64,000 nucleotides of DNA from Lentibacter sp. (GTDB lineage: Bacteria > Pseudomonadota > Alphaproteobacteria > Rhodobacterales > Rhodobacteraceae): positions 44,276 through 108,275 of the forward strand of contig JADGEJ010000006.1 in assembly GCA_016744435.1 (NCBI GenBank), given 5' to 3'. The translations under genes were made by a program, and so were the position numbers. The first letter of the stretch is position 1. The number at the start of each line of letters is the position of its first letter. The notes below the pieces were generated by a model. It was not told the DNA's origin, did no database searches, and saw only the letters and a list, made by a program, of their open reading frames with translations. Positions 44,198-52,367 of the stretch are shown one piece after another.

Positions 44198-44749
44198 TTG
44201 TCGGATAAGCAACTGGAAATTGGCGAAGACAAGACCCTTTTGCTGTTGGATGATGACGAACCCTTTCTGCGGCGCTTGGCCAAGGCCATGGAAAAGCGTG
44301 GTTTTGATGTCGAGACAGCGGGCAGTGTTGCTGCTGGCAAGGCCATAGCGACAGCACGCCCACCTGCATTTGCAGTGTGCGACCTACGCCTTGAAGACGG
44401 CAATGGCCTCGATGTTGTTGAAGTGCTGCGCGAAAAGCGCCCTGACAGCCGGATAGTTGTGCTGACGGGGTATGGCGCGATCGCAACTGCCGTGACAGCT
44501 GTCAAAATCGGCGCGACTGACTACCTCTCAAAGCCAGCTGATGCCAACGACATCACCAGCGCGCTTTTGACACCAACCAACGAGCTGCCCCCGCCGCCGG
44601 AAAACCCGATGAGCGCTGATCGCGTGCGTTGGGAGCATATCCAGCGCGTCTATGAGTTGTGTGATCGCAACGTGAGCGAAACCGCGCGCCGCCTGAATAT
44701 GCACCGCAGGACGTTGCAGCGTATATTGGCCAAGCGTAGCCCCAAATAA
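44198..44749 (+). CDS. regA: RegA/PrrA, global redox response regulator
   Basis: RegA is the two-component regulator of photosynthesis, respiration and carbon fixation genes in Rhodobacteraceae. The receiver has LLLLDDDEPFLRRLAKAMEKRG, the phosphorylatable Asp in VCDLRLEDGNGLDVVEVL and the Lys in LSKPADAND. After PPPPENPMSADRVRW comes the Fis-type helix-turn-helix NVSETARRLNMHRRTLQRIL. I start at TTG 44198 (183 residues), with AGGGGGG upstream. The track start at 44141 adds residues not in the family. Confidence 0.97.
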   Translation: MSDKQLEIGEDKTLLLLDDDEPFLRRLAKAMEKRGFDVETAGSVAAGKAIATARPPAFAVCDLRLEDGNGLDVVEVLREKRPDSRIVVLTGYGAIATAVTAVKIGATDYLSKPADANDITSALLTPTNELPPPPENPMSADRVRWEHIQRVYELCDRNVSETARRLNMHRRTLQRILAKRSPK

Positions 44750-45805
44750 GTGACAGACGACGCGACATTGCCACCCAGCCCTAAGGGGGGCTGGTCACAA
44801 TCTGTCGTGACATTGCAGAATGCGCTGGTTGTTCCGCCCGTAAAGGCTGGTGCGCTGGTGCTGGAAACGGGTGTTTTTGACAGTGACGGCGCTTATTGCG
44901 ACCACGCCGCGATGTGGCGGCGCGATGTTGTAATCACGGAAGCGCCGAAGCCTGTGAAGCCAAAACAGGTGCTTGCAGGCAAATGGCTTTGGGGTGGCGT
45001 GCTCTACCATCACTTCGGGCATTTTCAGGTGGAAAGCATAGCGCGGCTTTGGGCGGTGAAGCGTTTTCGTGATGAGATCGACGGGATCATCTTTGTGCCG
45101 CGCGATGTGAAAGCGGGTGCAACGCTCTTGGAGTTCGAGACAGAGTATTTGCAACTTATGGTTGGTGATGTGGCCATCAAGCTTGTGGCTGATCCAAGCG
45201 CGGTTGAAGAGCTTGTCGTGCCGGGGCAAGGCTTTGGGCTTGGCAAAATTGCTGCGGGAACACGGGTGTTCCGCCGGTTTGTTGACCAGCAATTTTCTCA
45301 GGGCATTGTCGCAGACGGGCCAGAAAAGCTGTTTATCTCACGCTCCAAACAGGGCCTTCAGAAGGGCGGGTTTGTGGGCGAAGATGTGCTTGATGCGCGG
45401 ATGAAAGCCGCCGGATACGACGTGTTTTTCCCCGAAGATCACAGTATCGCTGAGCAGATCGCGCGTTACAAAGCTGCCAGCCATGTCGTAGCACTAGACG
45501 GCTCTGCGCTGCACTTGTTTGCGATGGTCGCCAAAAAGCGGCAGGCGGTGGCGATGATCCTGCGGCGCGAGAGGGTTGCCAGCCGCTCGCTTCGGCGACA
45601 TCTGCACAGGTTCATGGCGCGCAAACCGCTGGCCATCAATGCGCTGCGAGGTGCGGATGGCGTCGCGTTTGGCAAAAAGCGGATGATTGATGAGCTAGAC
45701 TTCGAGGTGATCGGCAAACTGCTCAAGCGGCACGGGTTTGTCGACAAGTCGCACCCGTGGCAGGCGCTTTGCGCAGAGGAAATTAACCCAAGCCATAGCG
45801 CATAA
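44750..45805 (+). CDS. GT61 (DUF563) family glycosyltransferase
   Basis: This 351-residue protein starts with GTG directly after the regA stop. The features VLYHHFGHFQVESIARLWA, KLFISRSKQGLQKGGFV and VVALDGSALHLFAMV fit the DUF563/GT61 family, which transfers sugars such as xylose or arabinose in eukaryotes. Bacterial substrates are unknown. In Rhodobacter capsulatus hvrA follows regA, so this gene occupies an unusual position. Its last 23 bases overlap the convergent GNAT gene. Confidence 0.8.
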   Translation: MTDDATLPPSPKGGWSQSVVTLQNALVVPPVKAGALVLETGVFDSDGAYCDHAAMWRRDVVITEAPKPVKPKQVLAGKWLWGGVLYHHFGHFQVESIARLWAVKRFRDEIDGIIFVPRDVKAGATLLEFETEYLQLMVGDVAIKLVADPSAVEELVVPGQGFGLGKIAAGTRVFRRFVDQQFSQGIVADGPEKLFISRSKQGLQKGGFVGEDVLDARMKAAGYDVFFPEDHSIAEQIARYKAASHVVALDGSALHLFAMVAKKRQAVAMILRRERVASRSLRRHLHRFMARKPLAINALRGADGVAFGKKRMIDELDFEVIGKLLKRHGFVDKSHPWQALCAEEINPSHSA

Positions 45806-46238
45806 AGACACTTTCGCCGTCTCGCTTGTAAGGCTCGAACCCGCGTGACTGATAGTAGGCAAGGCCGCCCTCGTTGTAGCTGCGAATGGTGGCGTTGATC
45901 CAGCCGTAACCCAGCGTGCTTGCGGCGTTGCGCGTTGCCTCAAACAAGGCCGAGCCGATGCCAAGTTGTGTTTTGCCGATGCGGGCAAATGTGGCGATAT
46001 CGCAAGCCTCTACCGGCAAGGCCGGGTTTGGCCTGACGTATTGAAACCCAAGCAGTTCCCCAGCGTCGTTTTCTGCGAGATGCCAAGCCGATTGGGCCTT
46101 GTTAGAGCCTATTTTTGCCTTCATATCACCGCTTGAAAGCGGGGTTTGCATAGCCGTTGTGCCACCATGTGAAATGATCTCATTAAGCAGCTCGGCCATG
46201 ATGCGGGCGTCAAGCAAGGCGGCGCGACGAATGTGCAT
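45783..46238 (-). CDS. GNAT-family N-acetyltransferase
   Basis: This is a 151-residue protein beginning MHIRRAALLDARIMAELLNEI, with the acetyl-CoA loop in RIGKTQLGIGSALFEATRNAA and a C-terminal AYYQSRGFEPYK typical of GNAT enzymes. Substrate is unknown. It is downstream of the HD gene with a one-base TGATG junction and overlaps the GT61 gene tail-to-tail by 23 bases. Confidence 0.82.
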   Translation of the reverse strand: MHIRRAALLDARIMAELLNEIISHGGTTAMQTPLSSGDMKAKIGSNKAQSAWHLAENDAGELLGFQYVRPNPALPVEACDIATFARIGKTQLGIGSALFEATRNAASTLGYGWINATIRSYNEGGLAYYQSRGFEPYKRDGESVFMRYGLG

Positions 46239-46843
46239 CAGAGCTGCTCCAGCAAAGCACTATGGCGCGCGGTGAAGTCGTTGCGTGCCTCAACAGGGGG
46301 CCGCAACTGAAGCGACAACCCGTCAAGCAGCGCGGTGTCAGGCTTGCCAAAGAACTTGTCAGATTCCTCAACCGTGAACCCGGCGATCTGCGTCGCCTCG
46401 AGCCAAGCCGAAATCTTGTCAGCTTTCTTGATCTGCTTCTTCACCGCGACGGGGATTTTGGCAGGCAAGCCAAAGCGAATGTGAATGGCCGCAGTGAGGC
46501 GCTCGTCAAGTTCTTCGTAGCCCGGGCCGACGGCGTTTTTTACAGGGCTGATCATGTCACCGATCACATATTCAGGCGCGTCATGAAGCAATGCGGCGAG
46601 CTTCCACTTGGCGGGGGCGTTCGGCACGATCCGGCAAAACAGCGCCTCAACCAGCAGAGAATGCTCGGCGACGGAATAAGCAAAGTCGCCAACCGTCTGT
46701 CCGTTCCAGCGCGCTACAAAGGCAAGGCCATGGGCAATATCTTCGATCTCAATGTCGATTGGCGTTGGGTCAAGTAAGTCGAGCCGACGGCCAGACAGCA
46801 TGCGCTGCCACGCGCGGGCTTGTTTTTGGTGTTGTTTCGCCAT
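46238..46843 (-). CDS. HD-domain hydrolase (YfbR-like)
   Basis: This 201-residue protein contains the HD metal motif in VAEHSLLVEAL, AALLHDAPEYVIGDMISP and a later KADKISAWLEA, close to YfbR-type 5'-deoxyribonucleotidases. The usual YfbR role is dephosphorylation of dNMPs. Substrate here is inferred from similarity only. The promoter side carries a CtrA-type box 14 bases from the start codon, which is very close, so binding would likely repress. Confidence 0.8.
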   Translation of the reverse strand: MAKQHQKQARAWQRMLSGRRLDLLDPTPIDIEIEDIAHGLAFVARWNGQTVGDFAYSVAEHSLLVEALFCRIVPNAPAKWKLAALLHDAPEYVIGDMISPVKNAVGPGYEELDERLTAAIHIRFGLPAKIPVAVKKQIKKADKISAWLEATQIAGFTVEESDKFFGKPDTALLDGLSLQLRPPVEARNDFTARHSALLEQL

Positions 46844-46856
46844 GATTGGTCCTTCG

Positions 46857-46872
46857 TTAACCCTTTATTAAC
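46857..46872. promoter_or_regulatory. CtrA-type box between the HD gene and a secreted protein
   Basis: TTAACCCTTTATTAAC is TTAA-N7-TTAAC. It lies 14 bases upstream of the HD gene start and 135 bases upstream of the divergent secreted-protein gene. Confidence 0.4.
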
Positions 46873-47006
46873 CTAGTGAATTTGCCTCACGCCCTTTTCT
46901 TGCCACATTTAACTCTTATTGTAATCTTTAGGATCAGAAAAACTGACCAAACTAACGGCCACATTAGAGGGCCGACACATTGAGAGTAGAAATCGAGGAG
47001 CTTGGC

Positions 47007-47330
47007 ATGATCGAGCGTATTTGCACAAAGCGCATGTTTGCGTTGTTGTTACTGGCTTTTGGCGCAGTGATGACATCCCTTCCAGCCCATGCTGATAGTT
47101 GCGCCATCCGCGCAGATATCGTGGCAAAGCTGGAAGGCAATTTTCAAGAACAACTGACAGGTGGCGGCCTTCACGGCTTAAGCGCTGTTGTTGAAGTCTG
47201 GACGTCTCCTAAGACGGGCACGTTCACTGTTGTCACGACAGATGCCAAAGGCCTGTCGTGCATTCTGGCAACGGGCACTGATTGGCATGCCGCTAGCCCG
47301 CTCACAAGGGCGTCAGCACAGGCGCTTTGA
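47007..47330 (+). CDS. Small secreted protein of unknown function
   Basis: This is a 107-residue protein from ATG 47007 (MIERICTKRM), with GAGGAG upstream. A clear signal peptide (MFALLLLAFGAVMTSLPAHA-D) suggests export. The mature part is about 77 residues, has two cysteines (SCAIR, LSCIL) that could form a disulfide, and contains EQLTGGGLHGLSAVVEVWTS. I do not recognise the family. It lies 91 bases upstream of ahcY on the same strand, so a shared transcript is possible. Confidence 0.7.
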   Translation: MIERICTKRMFALLLLAFGAVMTSLPAHADSCAIRADIVAKLEGNFQEQLTGGGLHGLSAVVEVWTSPKTGTFTVVTTDAKGLSCILATGTDWHAASPLTRASAQAL

Positions 47331-47362
47331 CGCCACGCGCGACATTGCGCAAATCCTGATGA

Positions 47363-47419
47363 GGTGATACCGCCACTGGCGAAGCTAGGAAACTGGCAAA
47401 CGCTATGAAAAGGTATCCC
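47363..47419 (+). ncRNA. Candidate structured 5' leader of ahcY
   Basis: GG-U-GAUACC (47363-47371) pairs with GGUAUC-CC (47412-47419), closing a loop that contains GCC-ACU-GGC (47372-47380) and GCUAG-GAAA-CUGGC (47384-47397), the latter with a GNRA tetraloop. The closing stem covers the GG of the AAAAGG ribosome site and ends 2 bases before the ahcY ATG. It does not match the SAH or SAM riboswitch consensus sequences as I remember them. Confidence 0.45.
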
Positions 47420-47421
47420 CC

Positions 47422-48813
47422 ATGTCAGACGACTACATTGTAAAAGATATCGCCCTCGCGGAATTTGGCCGCAAAGAGCTTGATATCGCTGAAACCGAAA
47501 TGCCTGGCCTGATGGCTTTGCGCGCCGAATATGGCGAGAGCAAGCCGCTCAAAGGCGCGCGCATTGTCGGCTCACTCCACATGACGATCCAGACAGCTGT
47601 TCTGATCGAAACGCTGAACGAGCTGGGCGCCGATGTGCGCTGGGCATCATGCAATATTTTCTCAACGCAAGACCACGCTGCTGCTGCGATTGCCGCGGGT
47701 GGAACGCCTGTTTTCGCGATCAAAGGCCAGACGCTGGAAGAGCACTGGGACTATTTGGACCGCTCGTTCATGTTCACCGAGGGCGCGAACCTGATCCTTG
47801 ACGATGGCGGCGATGCGACGCTTTATGTGCTGCTCGGTGCGCGCGTTGAAGCTGGCGAGACTGGCCTTATCGAAGTGCCGACTTCAGAAGAAGAAGAAGC
47901 CATTTTTGCACAGATCAAAAAGCGCATGGCGGCTAGCCCGGGTTGGTTTACCAAGACGCGTGCTGACATTCAGGGCGTTTCGGAAGAAACAACAACTGGC
48001 GTTCACCGCCTTTATGACTTGCACAAAAAAGGCCAGCTGCCTTTCCCTGCGATCAACGTGAACGACTCTGTGACAAAGTCGAAGTTTGACAACAAATACG
48101 GCTGTAAAGAGAGCCTCGTTGACGGCATTCGCCGTGCGACTGACACGATGATGGCTGGTAAAGTCGCGGTTGTTATGGGCTACGGCGACGTTGGCAAAGG
48201 CTCGGCGGCGTCACTCGCAGGCGCTGGTGCGCGTGTGATCGTGACCGAAGTTGACCCGATCTGCGCGCTTCAAGCGGCGATGGATGGCTTTCAGGTGACA
48301 ACGCTGGAAGATGTTGTCGGCATGGCGGATATTTTCGTGACGACAACCGGCAACAAAGACGTGATCCGCATCGAGCATATGCGCGAGATGAAGGACATGG
48401 CGATTGTTGGCAACATCGGCCACTTCGACAACGAAATTCAGGTGGCAAGCCTGAAGAACCACAAGTGGACGAACATCAAAGAGCAGGTCGACATGATCGA
48501 GATGCCCAATGGCAACCGCTTGATCTTGCTGTCTGAGGGCCGCCTGCTGAACCTAGGCAACGCCACGGGCCACCCGAGTTTTGTGATGAGCGCGAGCTTC
48601 ACCAACCAAGTGTTGGCGCAGATCGAACTTTGGACAAAGGGCGACGAGTATAACAACGAAGTTTACATCTTGCCTAAGCACCTCGACGAGAAGGTTGCAC
48701 GCCTGCACCTTGACCGTATCGGTGTGAAGCTTAGCAAGCTCGACAAAGAGCAGGCTGATTACATTGGTGTGAGCACCGAAGGGCCGTTCAAGCCCGAGCA
48801 CTACCGCTACTAA
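47422..48813 (+). CDS. ahcY: AhcY, adenosylhomocysteinase
   Basis: AhcY hydrolyses S-adenosylhomocysteine to adenosine and homocysteine, sustaining SAM-dependent methylation. The 463-residue protein has [34 protein letters not shown], the substrate region [14 protein letters not shown]-binding [27 protein letters not shown] (in part) and the C-terminal KPEHYRY. ahcY near regA is also known in Rhodobacter. A structured leader candidate lies directly upstream. Confidence 0.98.
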   Translation: MSDDYIVKDIALAEFGRKELDIAETEMPGLMALRAEYGESKPLKGARIVGSLHMTIQTAVLIETLNELGADVRWASCNIFSTQDHAAAAIAAGGTPVFAIKGQTLEEHWDYLDRSFMFTEGANLILDDGGDATLYVLLGARVEAGETGLIEVPTSEEEEAIFAQIKKRMAASPGWFTKTRADIQGVSEETTTGVHRLYDLHKKGQLPFPAINVNDSVTKSKFDNKYGCKESLVDGIRRATDTMMAGKVAVVMGYGDVGKGSAASLAGAGARVIVTEVDPICALQAAMDGFQVTTLEDVVGMADIFVTTTGNKDVIRIEHMREMKDMAIVGNIGHFDNEIQVASLKNHKWTNIKEQVDMIEMPNGNRLILLSEGRLLNLGNATGHPSFVMSASFTNQVLAQIELWTKGDEYNNEVYILPKHLDEKVARLHLDRIGVKLSKLDKEQADYIGVSTEGPFKPEHYRY

Positions 48814-48823
48814 AGGCATGCAA

Positions 48824-49552
48824 ATGTTTCTCAAAGGGCTCCGTTTGGCTGTGCGTCGGACGGGGCTCTTTTTGTTTGTGCTGATTGTAATTGTCGGCAC
48901 ATGGCAGGCTCTAACACACCCTAAAACGCCTCTACCGCGGCAATGGAACCCGATCGAACCCCTGCGCGTGAGTGATCCGTTCACGCAGTTAAGTGCGTGG
49001 AAACTGCGGCGTGTTTTGGCAAGCCCAGAGCTGTGCCGCAGTGTGCTTGCCGAGGCTGGCGATGCGCAGCCGATGGCAGACTTTATCAAGACTGCACAGT
49101 GCCATATCAAGAACCGCGTTAAGCTGAGCCGTGTTGGGAAGGCGCAATTGGCGCCCGTTGAAACAACTTGCGGCACCGCACTCAGGCTCGCGCTTTGGGA
49201 AAGGCACGGTGTTCAGCCCGCCGCCGAGCGCCACTTGGGAGAGCCGATCGCGAAGGTCAGACACTTTTCCAGCTACAACTGTCGCCCGATGCGCACGGGA
49301 ATGGCGGGAGTAACCCGCATGAGCAGTCACGCCACGGCAGATTCTATCGACATTTCCGGCTTCATCAGCAAGAGCGGCAAGAGCATTGACTTGAAGCGCG
49401 ACTGGAGCGGCGACGTAGCAAAGGCAGCCTTTTTGTTTGATGTTAACGAAGCCGCTTGCATGTGGTTTCGCGTGACACTTGGCCCGCGTTACAACCGCCT
49501 GCACGCTGATCACTTTCACTTACAGGGTTCTGGCTGGGGGCTTTGCCGTTGA
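48824..49552 (+). CDS. Extensin-like C-terminal domain protein (LAS-peptidase-like)
   Basis: This is a 242-residue protein anchored by one N-terminal span (LFLFVLIVIVGTWQAL). The C-terminal half fits the extensin-like_C family: FSSYNCRPM, MSSHATADSIDISGF and LHADHFHLQGSGWGLCR. The His-x6-Asp and His-x-His spacing is that of LAS-type zinc peptidases, so a cell-wall peptidase role is plausible but unproven. Of the two candidate ATGs (48818, 48824) the second has better ribosome-site spacing (AAAGG, 7 bases). Confidence 0.8.
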   Translation: MFLKGLRLAVRRTGLFLFVLIVIVGTWQALTHPKTPLPRQWNPIEPLRVSDPFTQLSAWKLRRVLASPELCRSVLAEAGDAQPMADFIKTAQCHIKNRVKLSRVGKAQLAPVETTCGTALRLALWERHGVQPAAERHLGEPIAKVRHFSSYNCRPMRTGMAGVTRMSSHATADSIDISGFISKSGKSIDLKRDWSGDVAKAAFLFDVNEAACMWFRVTLGPRYNRLHADHFHLQGSGWGLCR

Positions 49553-49682
49553 CCACACGGCAACCACAGGGGGAGAATGCGACAAGTTTTCCCTTTGTGA
49601 TATTTTCTACAGACAGTAGGCTTGCCCCGTATCCGAACAAATATTCAACTGGCGGAGACGCCAATCAGGTGGGAGACCGAAA

Positions 49683-50024
49683 ATGGGTAAACGCGACGAT
49701 CTTATCGCTCAGTACGCTGATGATCTTAAAAACAAATGTGGCATGCAACCAGACATGGACCTTTTGACAAAGGTGACCATCGGCTGTGGCCCCGCGATCT
49801 ACAACGCTGATGCGTCAACAGTTGCTGGCAGCCAGCCAAGCGAGCTGGAAACCGTGAAAGTAAACTTCTTGATGAAGAAACTCGGCCTTCCAGACACTCC
49901 CGACCTCATGGCGGCGATCGGCTCAGTGATCGAAACCTACGGCAAATCAGAGCGCAACAAGTACCGCGCCGTTGTTTATTACATGCTGACAAAGCATTTC
50001 GGCAAAGAAGCTGTTTACGGCTAA
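49683..50024 (+). CDS. DUF2853 protein
   Basis: This 113-residue protein begins MGKRDDLIAQYADDLKNKCG and ends in YRAVVYYMLTKHFGKEAVYG, features of DUF2853, a small conserved alphaproteobacterial and bacteroidete family of unknown function. It is helical and soluble, with two cysteines (KCGM, IGCGPA). It stands alone between the extensin-like gene and its own terminator. The 130 bases upstream hold a possible promoter but nothing else I recognise. Confidence 0.85.
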   Translation: MGKRDDLIAQYADDLKNKCGMQPDMDLLTKVTIGCGPAIYNADASTVAGSQPSELETVKVNFLMKKLGLPDTPDLMAAIGSVIETYGKSERNKYRAVVYYMLTKHFGKEAVYG

Positions 50025-50043
50025 GCACCAGCTTATCAGAGTT

Positions 50044-50080
50044 GAGATCGCCCGTCTGTTTAGGCGGGCGTTTCTCATTT
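50044..50080 (+). terminator. Intrinsic terminator of the DUF2853 gene
   Basis: CGCCCG (50049-50054) pairs with CGGGCG (50065-50070), extended by an outer GAGA/TCTC, and is followed by TTTCTCATTT. Confidence 0.75.
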
Positions 50081-50099
50081 GAGATACTTTGTAGGCAGT

Positions 50100-50256
50100 A
50101 AACATTTGCCCGAAGTGCCCGCTTGACCTAACTTACTAAGTGACCGAGCCAGTATGGCTGGGCCCGAAATTATGAATCGCGTGTGGTGTATGGGAGCACG
50201 TGGGGATGAAAGAGGGTTCTGTCTCGTGGTGACGTCAGAACCCTCTTTTACATTTT
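50100..50256 (+). ncRNA. Candidate small RNA between two terminators
   Basis: This stretch lies after the DUF2853 terminator and ends at a second, stronger plus-strand terminator although no plus-strand gene is present. TTGCCC (50106-50111)-N17-TAACTT could be a promoter. Inside is AGCC-AGTAT-GGCT. A 37-codon ORF (ATG 50154 to TAG 50264) crosses the terminator and lacks a ribosome site, so I favour an RNA. Confidence 0.35.
50209..50255 (+). terminator. Strong intrinsic terminator
   Basis: AAAGAGGGTTCTG (50209-50221) pairs perfectly with CAGAACCCTCTTT (50236-50248) across a 14-base loop, then TACATTTTT. The U-rich side favours plus-strand termination. It also lies just past the convergent DUF1761 stop. 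Confidence 0.85.
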
Positions 50257-50651
50257 TAAAATAGCATCAACACCAGCCCGATGGTGGCGCAGGACAGCAC
50301 AGCATAGCCTGCGTCGATGAGCGTTAGTTTCAGCGGCCGCATGCCGTACATGTTGTTGAGCGCGATCCAAGGAGTGATAAAAAACAGCCCGATACCAAGA
50401 CCTGAGATAAGCCCTTTGCCCAGAGTGTTGATCGCTGACAGCTCGAAGACGTGGCGCATCATACCCGCGACGATCAAGATCAGCAGAAACGAGACAACAA
50501 ACATTGCCGGGCTTTGGCCACCTTCTGGCTTGCCATTCTCGTCGCAGCGTATGCCTGACGCTTCCATCCAAGGCTTGCTTAAGACGCCATACCAGACAGC
50601 CCCAAGGATCCAGCCGCAGATTGCAGCTACGATGACAGCGATAACTTCCAA
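50256..50651 (-). CDS. DUF1761 membrane protein
   Basis: This is a 131-residue membrane protein with four predicted spans: IVAAICGWILGAVWYGVL, MFVVSFLLILIVAGMM, GLISGLGIGLFFITPWIAL and AVLSCATIGLVLMLF. The WYGVLSKPWMEASG segment after the first span is typical of DUF1761. Function is unknown. It is 57 bases downstream of the EVE gene on the same strand. Confidence 0.82.
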   Translation of the reverse strand: MEVIAVIVAAICGWILGAVWYGVLSKPWMEASGIRCDENGKPEGGQSPAMFVVSFLLILIVAGMMRHVFELSAINTLGKGLISGLGIGLFFITPWIALNNMYGMRPLKLTLIDAGYAVLSCATIGLVLMLF

Positions 50652-50708
50652 AGTGTGATCTCCCCCAAATTATGAAGAGAGCTTACTACAAAATCCAAAA
50701 AGACACGC

Positions 50709-51131
50709 CTAGTTTTTTGTAACACCAGCCAGCTCGCAAACGATGGCCCACTCTGCTTCAGTAACGGGTTGCACTGAAAGGCGCGATGTTTTGACAAGCG
50801 CCATCTCGGCAAGCCGAGGATCAGCTTTTATTGTGGCGAGCGCAACGGGTGTTTCAACAGGCCGCACCGCTTTGATGTTAACGCATTCCCAGCGGTCATC
50901 GTCGGTTGTGCTGTCAGAGTGCGCTTCAGTGCAGACTTCAACAATGCCAACAACGGCCTTCTCTTTTTGCGAGTGGTAAAAAAACCCGCGATCGCCCAGT
51001 GCCATTTCGCGCATAAAGTTGCGGGCTTGATAGTTGCGCACGCCGTCCCATTCTTCGCCCGCCTCGCCTTTGGCGGCTTGGTCGTCCCAGCTCCAGGTTG
51101 ACGGCTCAGACTTGAACAACCAGTAGCGCAT
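50709..51131 (-). CDS. EVE-domain protein
   Basis: This is a 140-residue single EVE domain (PUA-like fold): MRYWLFKSEPSTWSWDD, WDGVRNYQARNFMREM and DRGFFYHSQKEKAVVGIVEV are diagnostic. EVE proteins are thought to bind modified bases in RNA or DNA. It is linked by a TAATG junction to the YciI gene and belongs to the tsaD-gpsA-yciI-EVE run, whose tRNA-related first gene makes an RNA-linked role conceivable. Confidence 0.93.
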   Translation of the reverse strand: MRYWLFKSEPSTWSWDDQAAKGEAGEEWDGVRNYQARNFMREMALGDRGFFYHSQKEKAVVGIVEVCTEAHSDSTTDDDRWECVNIKAVRPVETPVALATIKADPRLAEMALVKTSRLSVQPVTEAEWAIVCELAGVTKN

Positions 51132-51403
51132 TACCCGATAACCTTTTTCCAGGGCTGGATGCGCACGTCAGAAAAAAGGCCAGCCTTTGCGTAGGGGTCG
51201 TTTGCGGCCCAGTCTTGCGCGTCGGTCGGGCTTTCCACATCGAGAATAACAAGTGAGCCGGCCATATCGCCCGCATCGTCAAGCAGGGGGCCAGCCATGG
51301 CGACAACGCCTGTTTCTTCGATGTAGGCAAGGTGCGCATCGCGGTTGGATTTGCGAACCGCGAGGGCGCCTTGTTTGTCTGTGCAGATGAGGGCGATGAG
51401 CAT
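51131..51403 (-). CDS. YciI-family protein
   Basis: This is a 90-residue ferredoxin-like protein with the YciI pattern MLIALICTDKQGALAVR...R.AHLAYIE, GPLLDDAGDMAGSLVIL and NDPYAKAGLFSDVRIQPWKKV. The family's His-Asp pair is visible (RDAHLAY, LLDD). Catalytic activity is unproven in most members. It starts 1 base after gpsA ends and overlaps EVE by one base. Confidence 0.9.
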   Translation of the reverse strand: MLIALICTDKQGALAVRKSNRDAHLAYIEETGVVAMAGPLLDDAGDMAGSLVILDVESPTDAQDWAANDPYAKAGLFSDVRIQPWKKVIG

Positions 51404-51404
51404 G

Positions 51405-52367
51405 TTATTCTTCCTTTAAGGGGCGTGAGAGGAGGGCTTGGAGGGCTTCAGACACGCTGAGCTTTCCAACTGAAAGAGCGGCGACGGCGGTGCAGATCGG
51501 CATGTCGACACCAAGCTCTTCTGCCCATGCAACAACGGCTTTTGCTGTCGGCACGCCCTCGACGGTTATCGAGGTATCAAACGGCTCTTGGCGTCCAAGC
51601 GCAAGCCCGAAGCGATAGTTGCGCGATAGCTCGGATGTACAGGTAAGCACGAGATCTCCGAAGCCGGAAAGCCCCGTGAGCGTTTCCGGCAATGCACCCT
51701 TGCGCAGAGCGAGGCGTTGCATTTCGGAAAATCCACGGGTCATCAAAGCGGCGCGCGCGCTGTCTCCCATGCCTTCGCCGATGCAAGCGCCACAGGCGAT
51801 CGCGATGACGTTTTTGAGCGCGCCACCAAGCTCGGCACCTGTTGTGTCACTGCTGCGGTAAATACGCAAATTGGGCGTTGTTAGAGCCTGTTGCAGGGCT
51901 TTTCCGGCAGTGCCGTCAGCGCAGGCAAGTGTTAAAGCAGTGGGAAGCCCACGCGCGATATCTGACGCAAAGCTGGGGCCGGTAAGAAGGGCCGGTAGTG
52001 CCGTGGGCACCACCTGCTTGATGGTTTCGATGGGGCCAAGACCTGTTTGCAGATCTATGCCTTTGCACGTGGCGACAAGTTCGCGCTGCGCGAGCTGCTC
52101 GGCGTGCTCGGCCAGAAATCCACGCAGCTTTTGCATGGGAACAGCAATCAGGCAGGGGCCGTTCTTTGCGAGCTGATCAAAATCTTTGATGATTTGAAGG
52201 GACTCGGGGAAGCCAGCGCCGGGAAGGCGGTGCGCGTTCTCGCGACTTGCGAGCATTTTGGCGGCGTGCTCTGGGTTGCGCGCCCATAGGGCCACGGGCT
52301 GGCCGGTGCGTGCGAGCGATATGGCGAGGCTTGTGCCAAACGCCCCAGCGCCGAGAACAGTGATCAT
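51405..52367 (-). CDS. gpsA: GpsA, NAD(P)-dependent glycerol-3-phosphate dehydrogenase
   Basis: GpsA reduces dihydroxyacetone phosphate to glycerol-3-phosphate for phospholipid synthesis. The Rossmann loop [16 protein letters not shown], the catalytic Lys in [13 protein letters not shown] and [11 protein letters not shown] are present. Length is 320 residues. It overlaps the tsaD stop by 4 bases. The tsaD-gpsA-yciI-EVE order is common in Rhodobacteraceae. Confidence 0.97.
   Translation of the reverse strand: MITVLGAGAFGTSLAISLARTGQPVALWARNPEHAAKMLASRENAHRLPGAGFPESLQIIKDFDQLAKNGPCLIAVPMQKLRGFLAEHAEQLAQRELVATCKGIDLQTGLGPIETIKQVVPTALPALLTGPSFASDIARGLPTALTLACADGTAGKALQQALTTPNLRIYRSSDTTGAELGGALKNVIAIACGACIGEGMGDSARAALMTRGFSEMQRLALRKGALPETLTGLSGFGDLVLTCTSELSRNYRFGLALGRQEPFDTSITVEGVPTAKAVVAWAEELGVDMPICTAVAALSVGKLSVSEALQALLSRPLKEE

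Noticed and set aside
47331-47421. Known SAH or SAM-II riboswitch before ahcY
   Set aside because: The conserved sequence blocks that I know for these classes are not present. Only an unclassified fold can be proposed.
49464-49479. parS-like GGTTTCGCGTGACACT
   Set aside because: Four mismatches to the 16-bp parS, inside the extensin-like gene and far from parAB. Probably chance.
50154-50264. 37-codon ORF near the candidate small RNA
   Set aside because: No ribosome site, and the frame runs through a strong terminator stem, so translation is unlikely.
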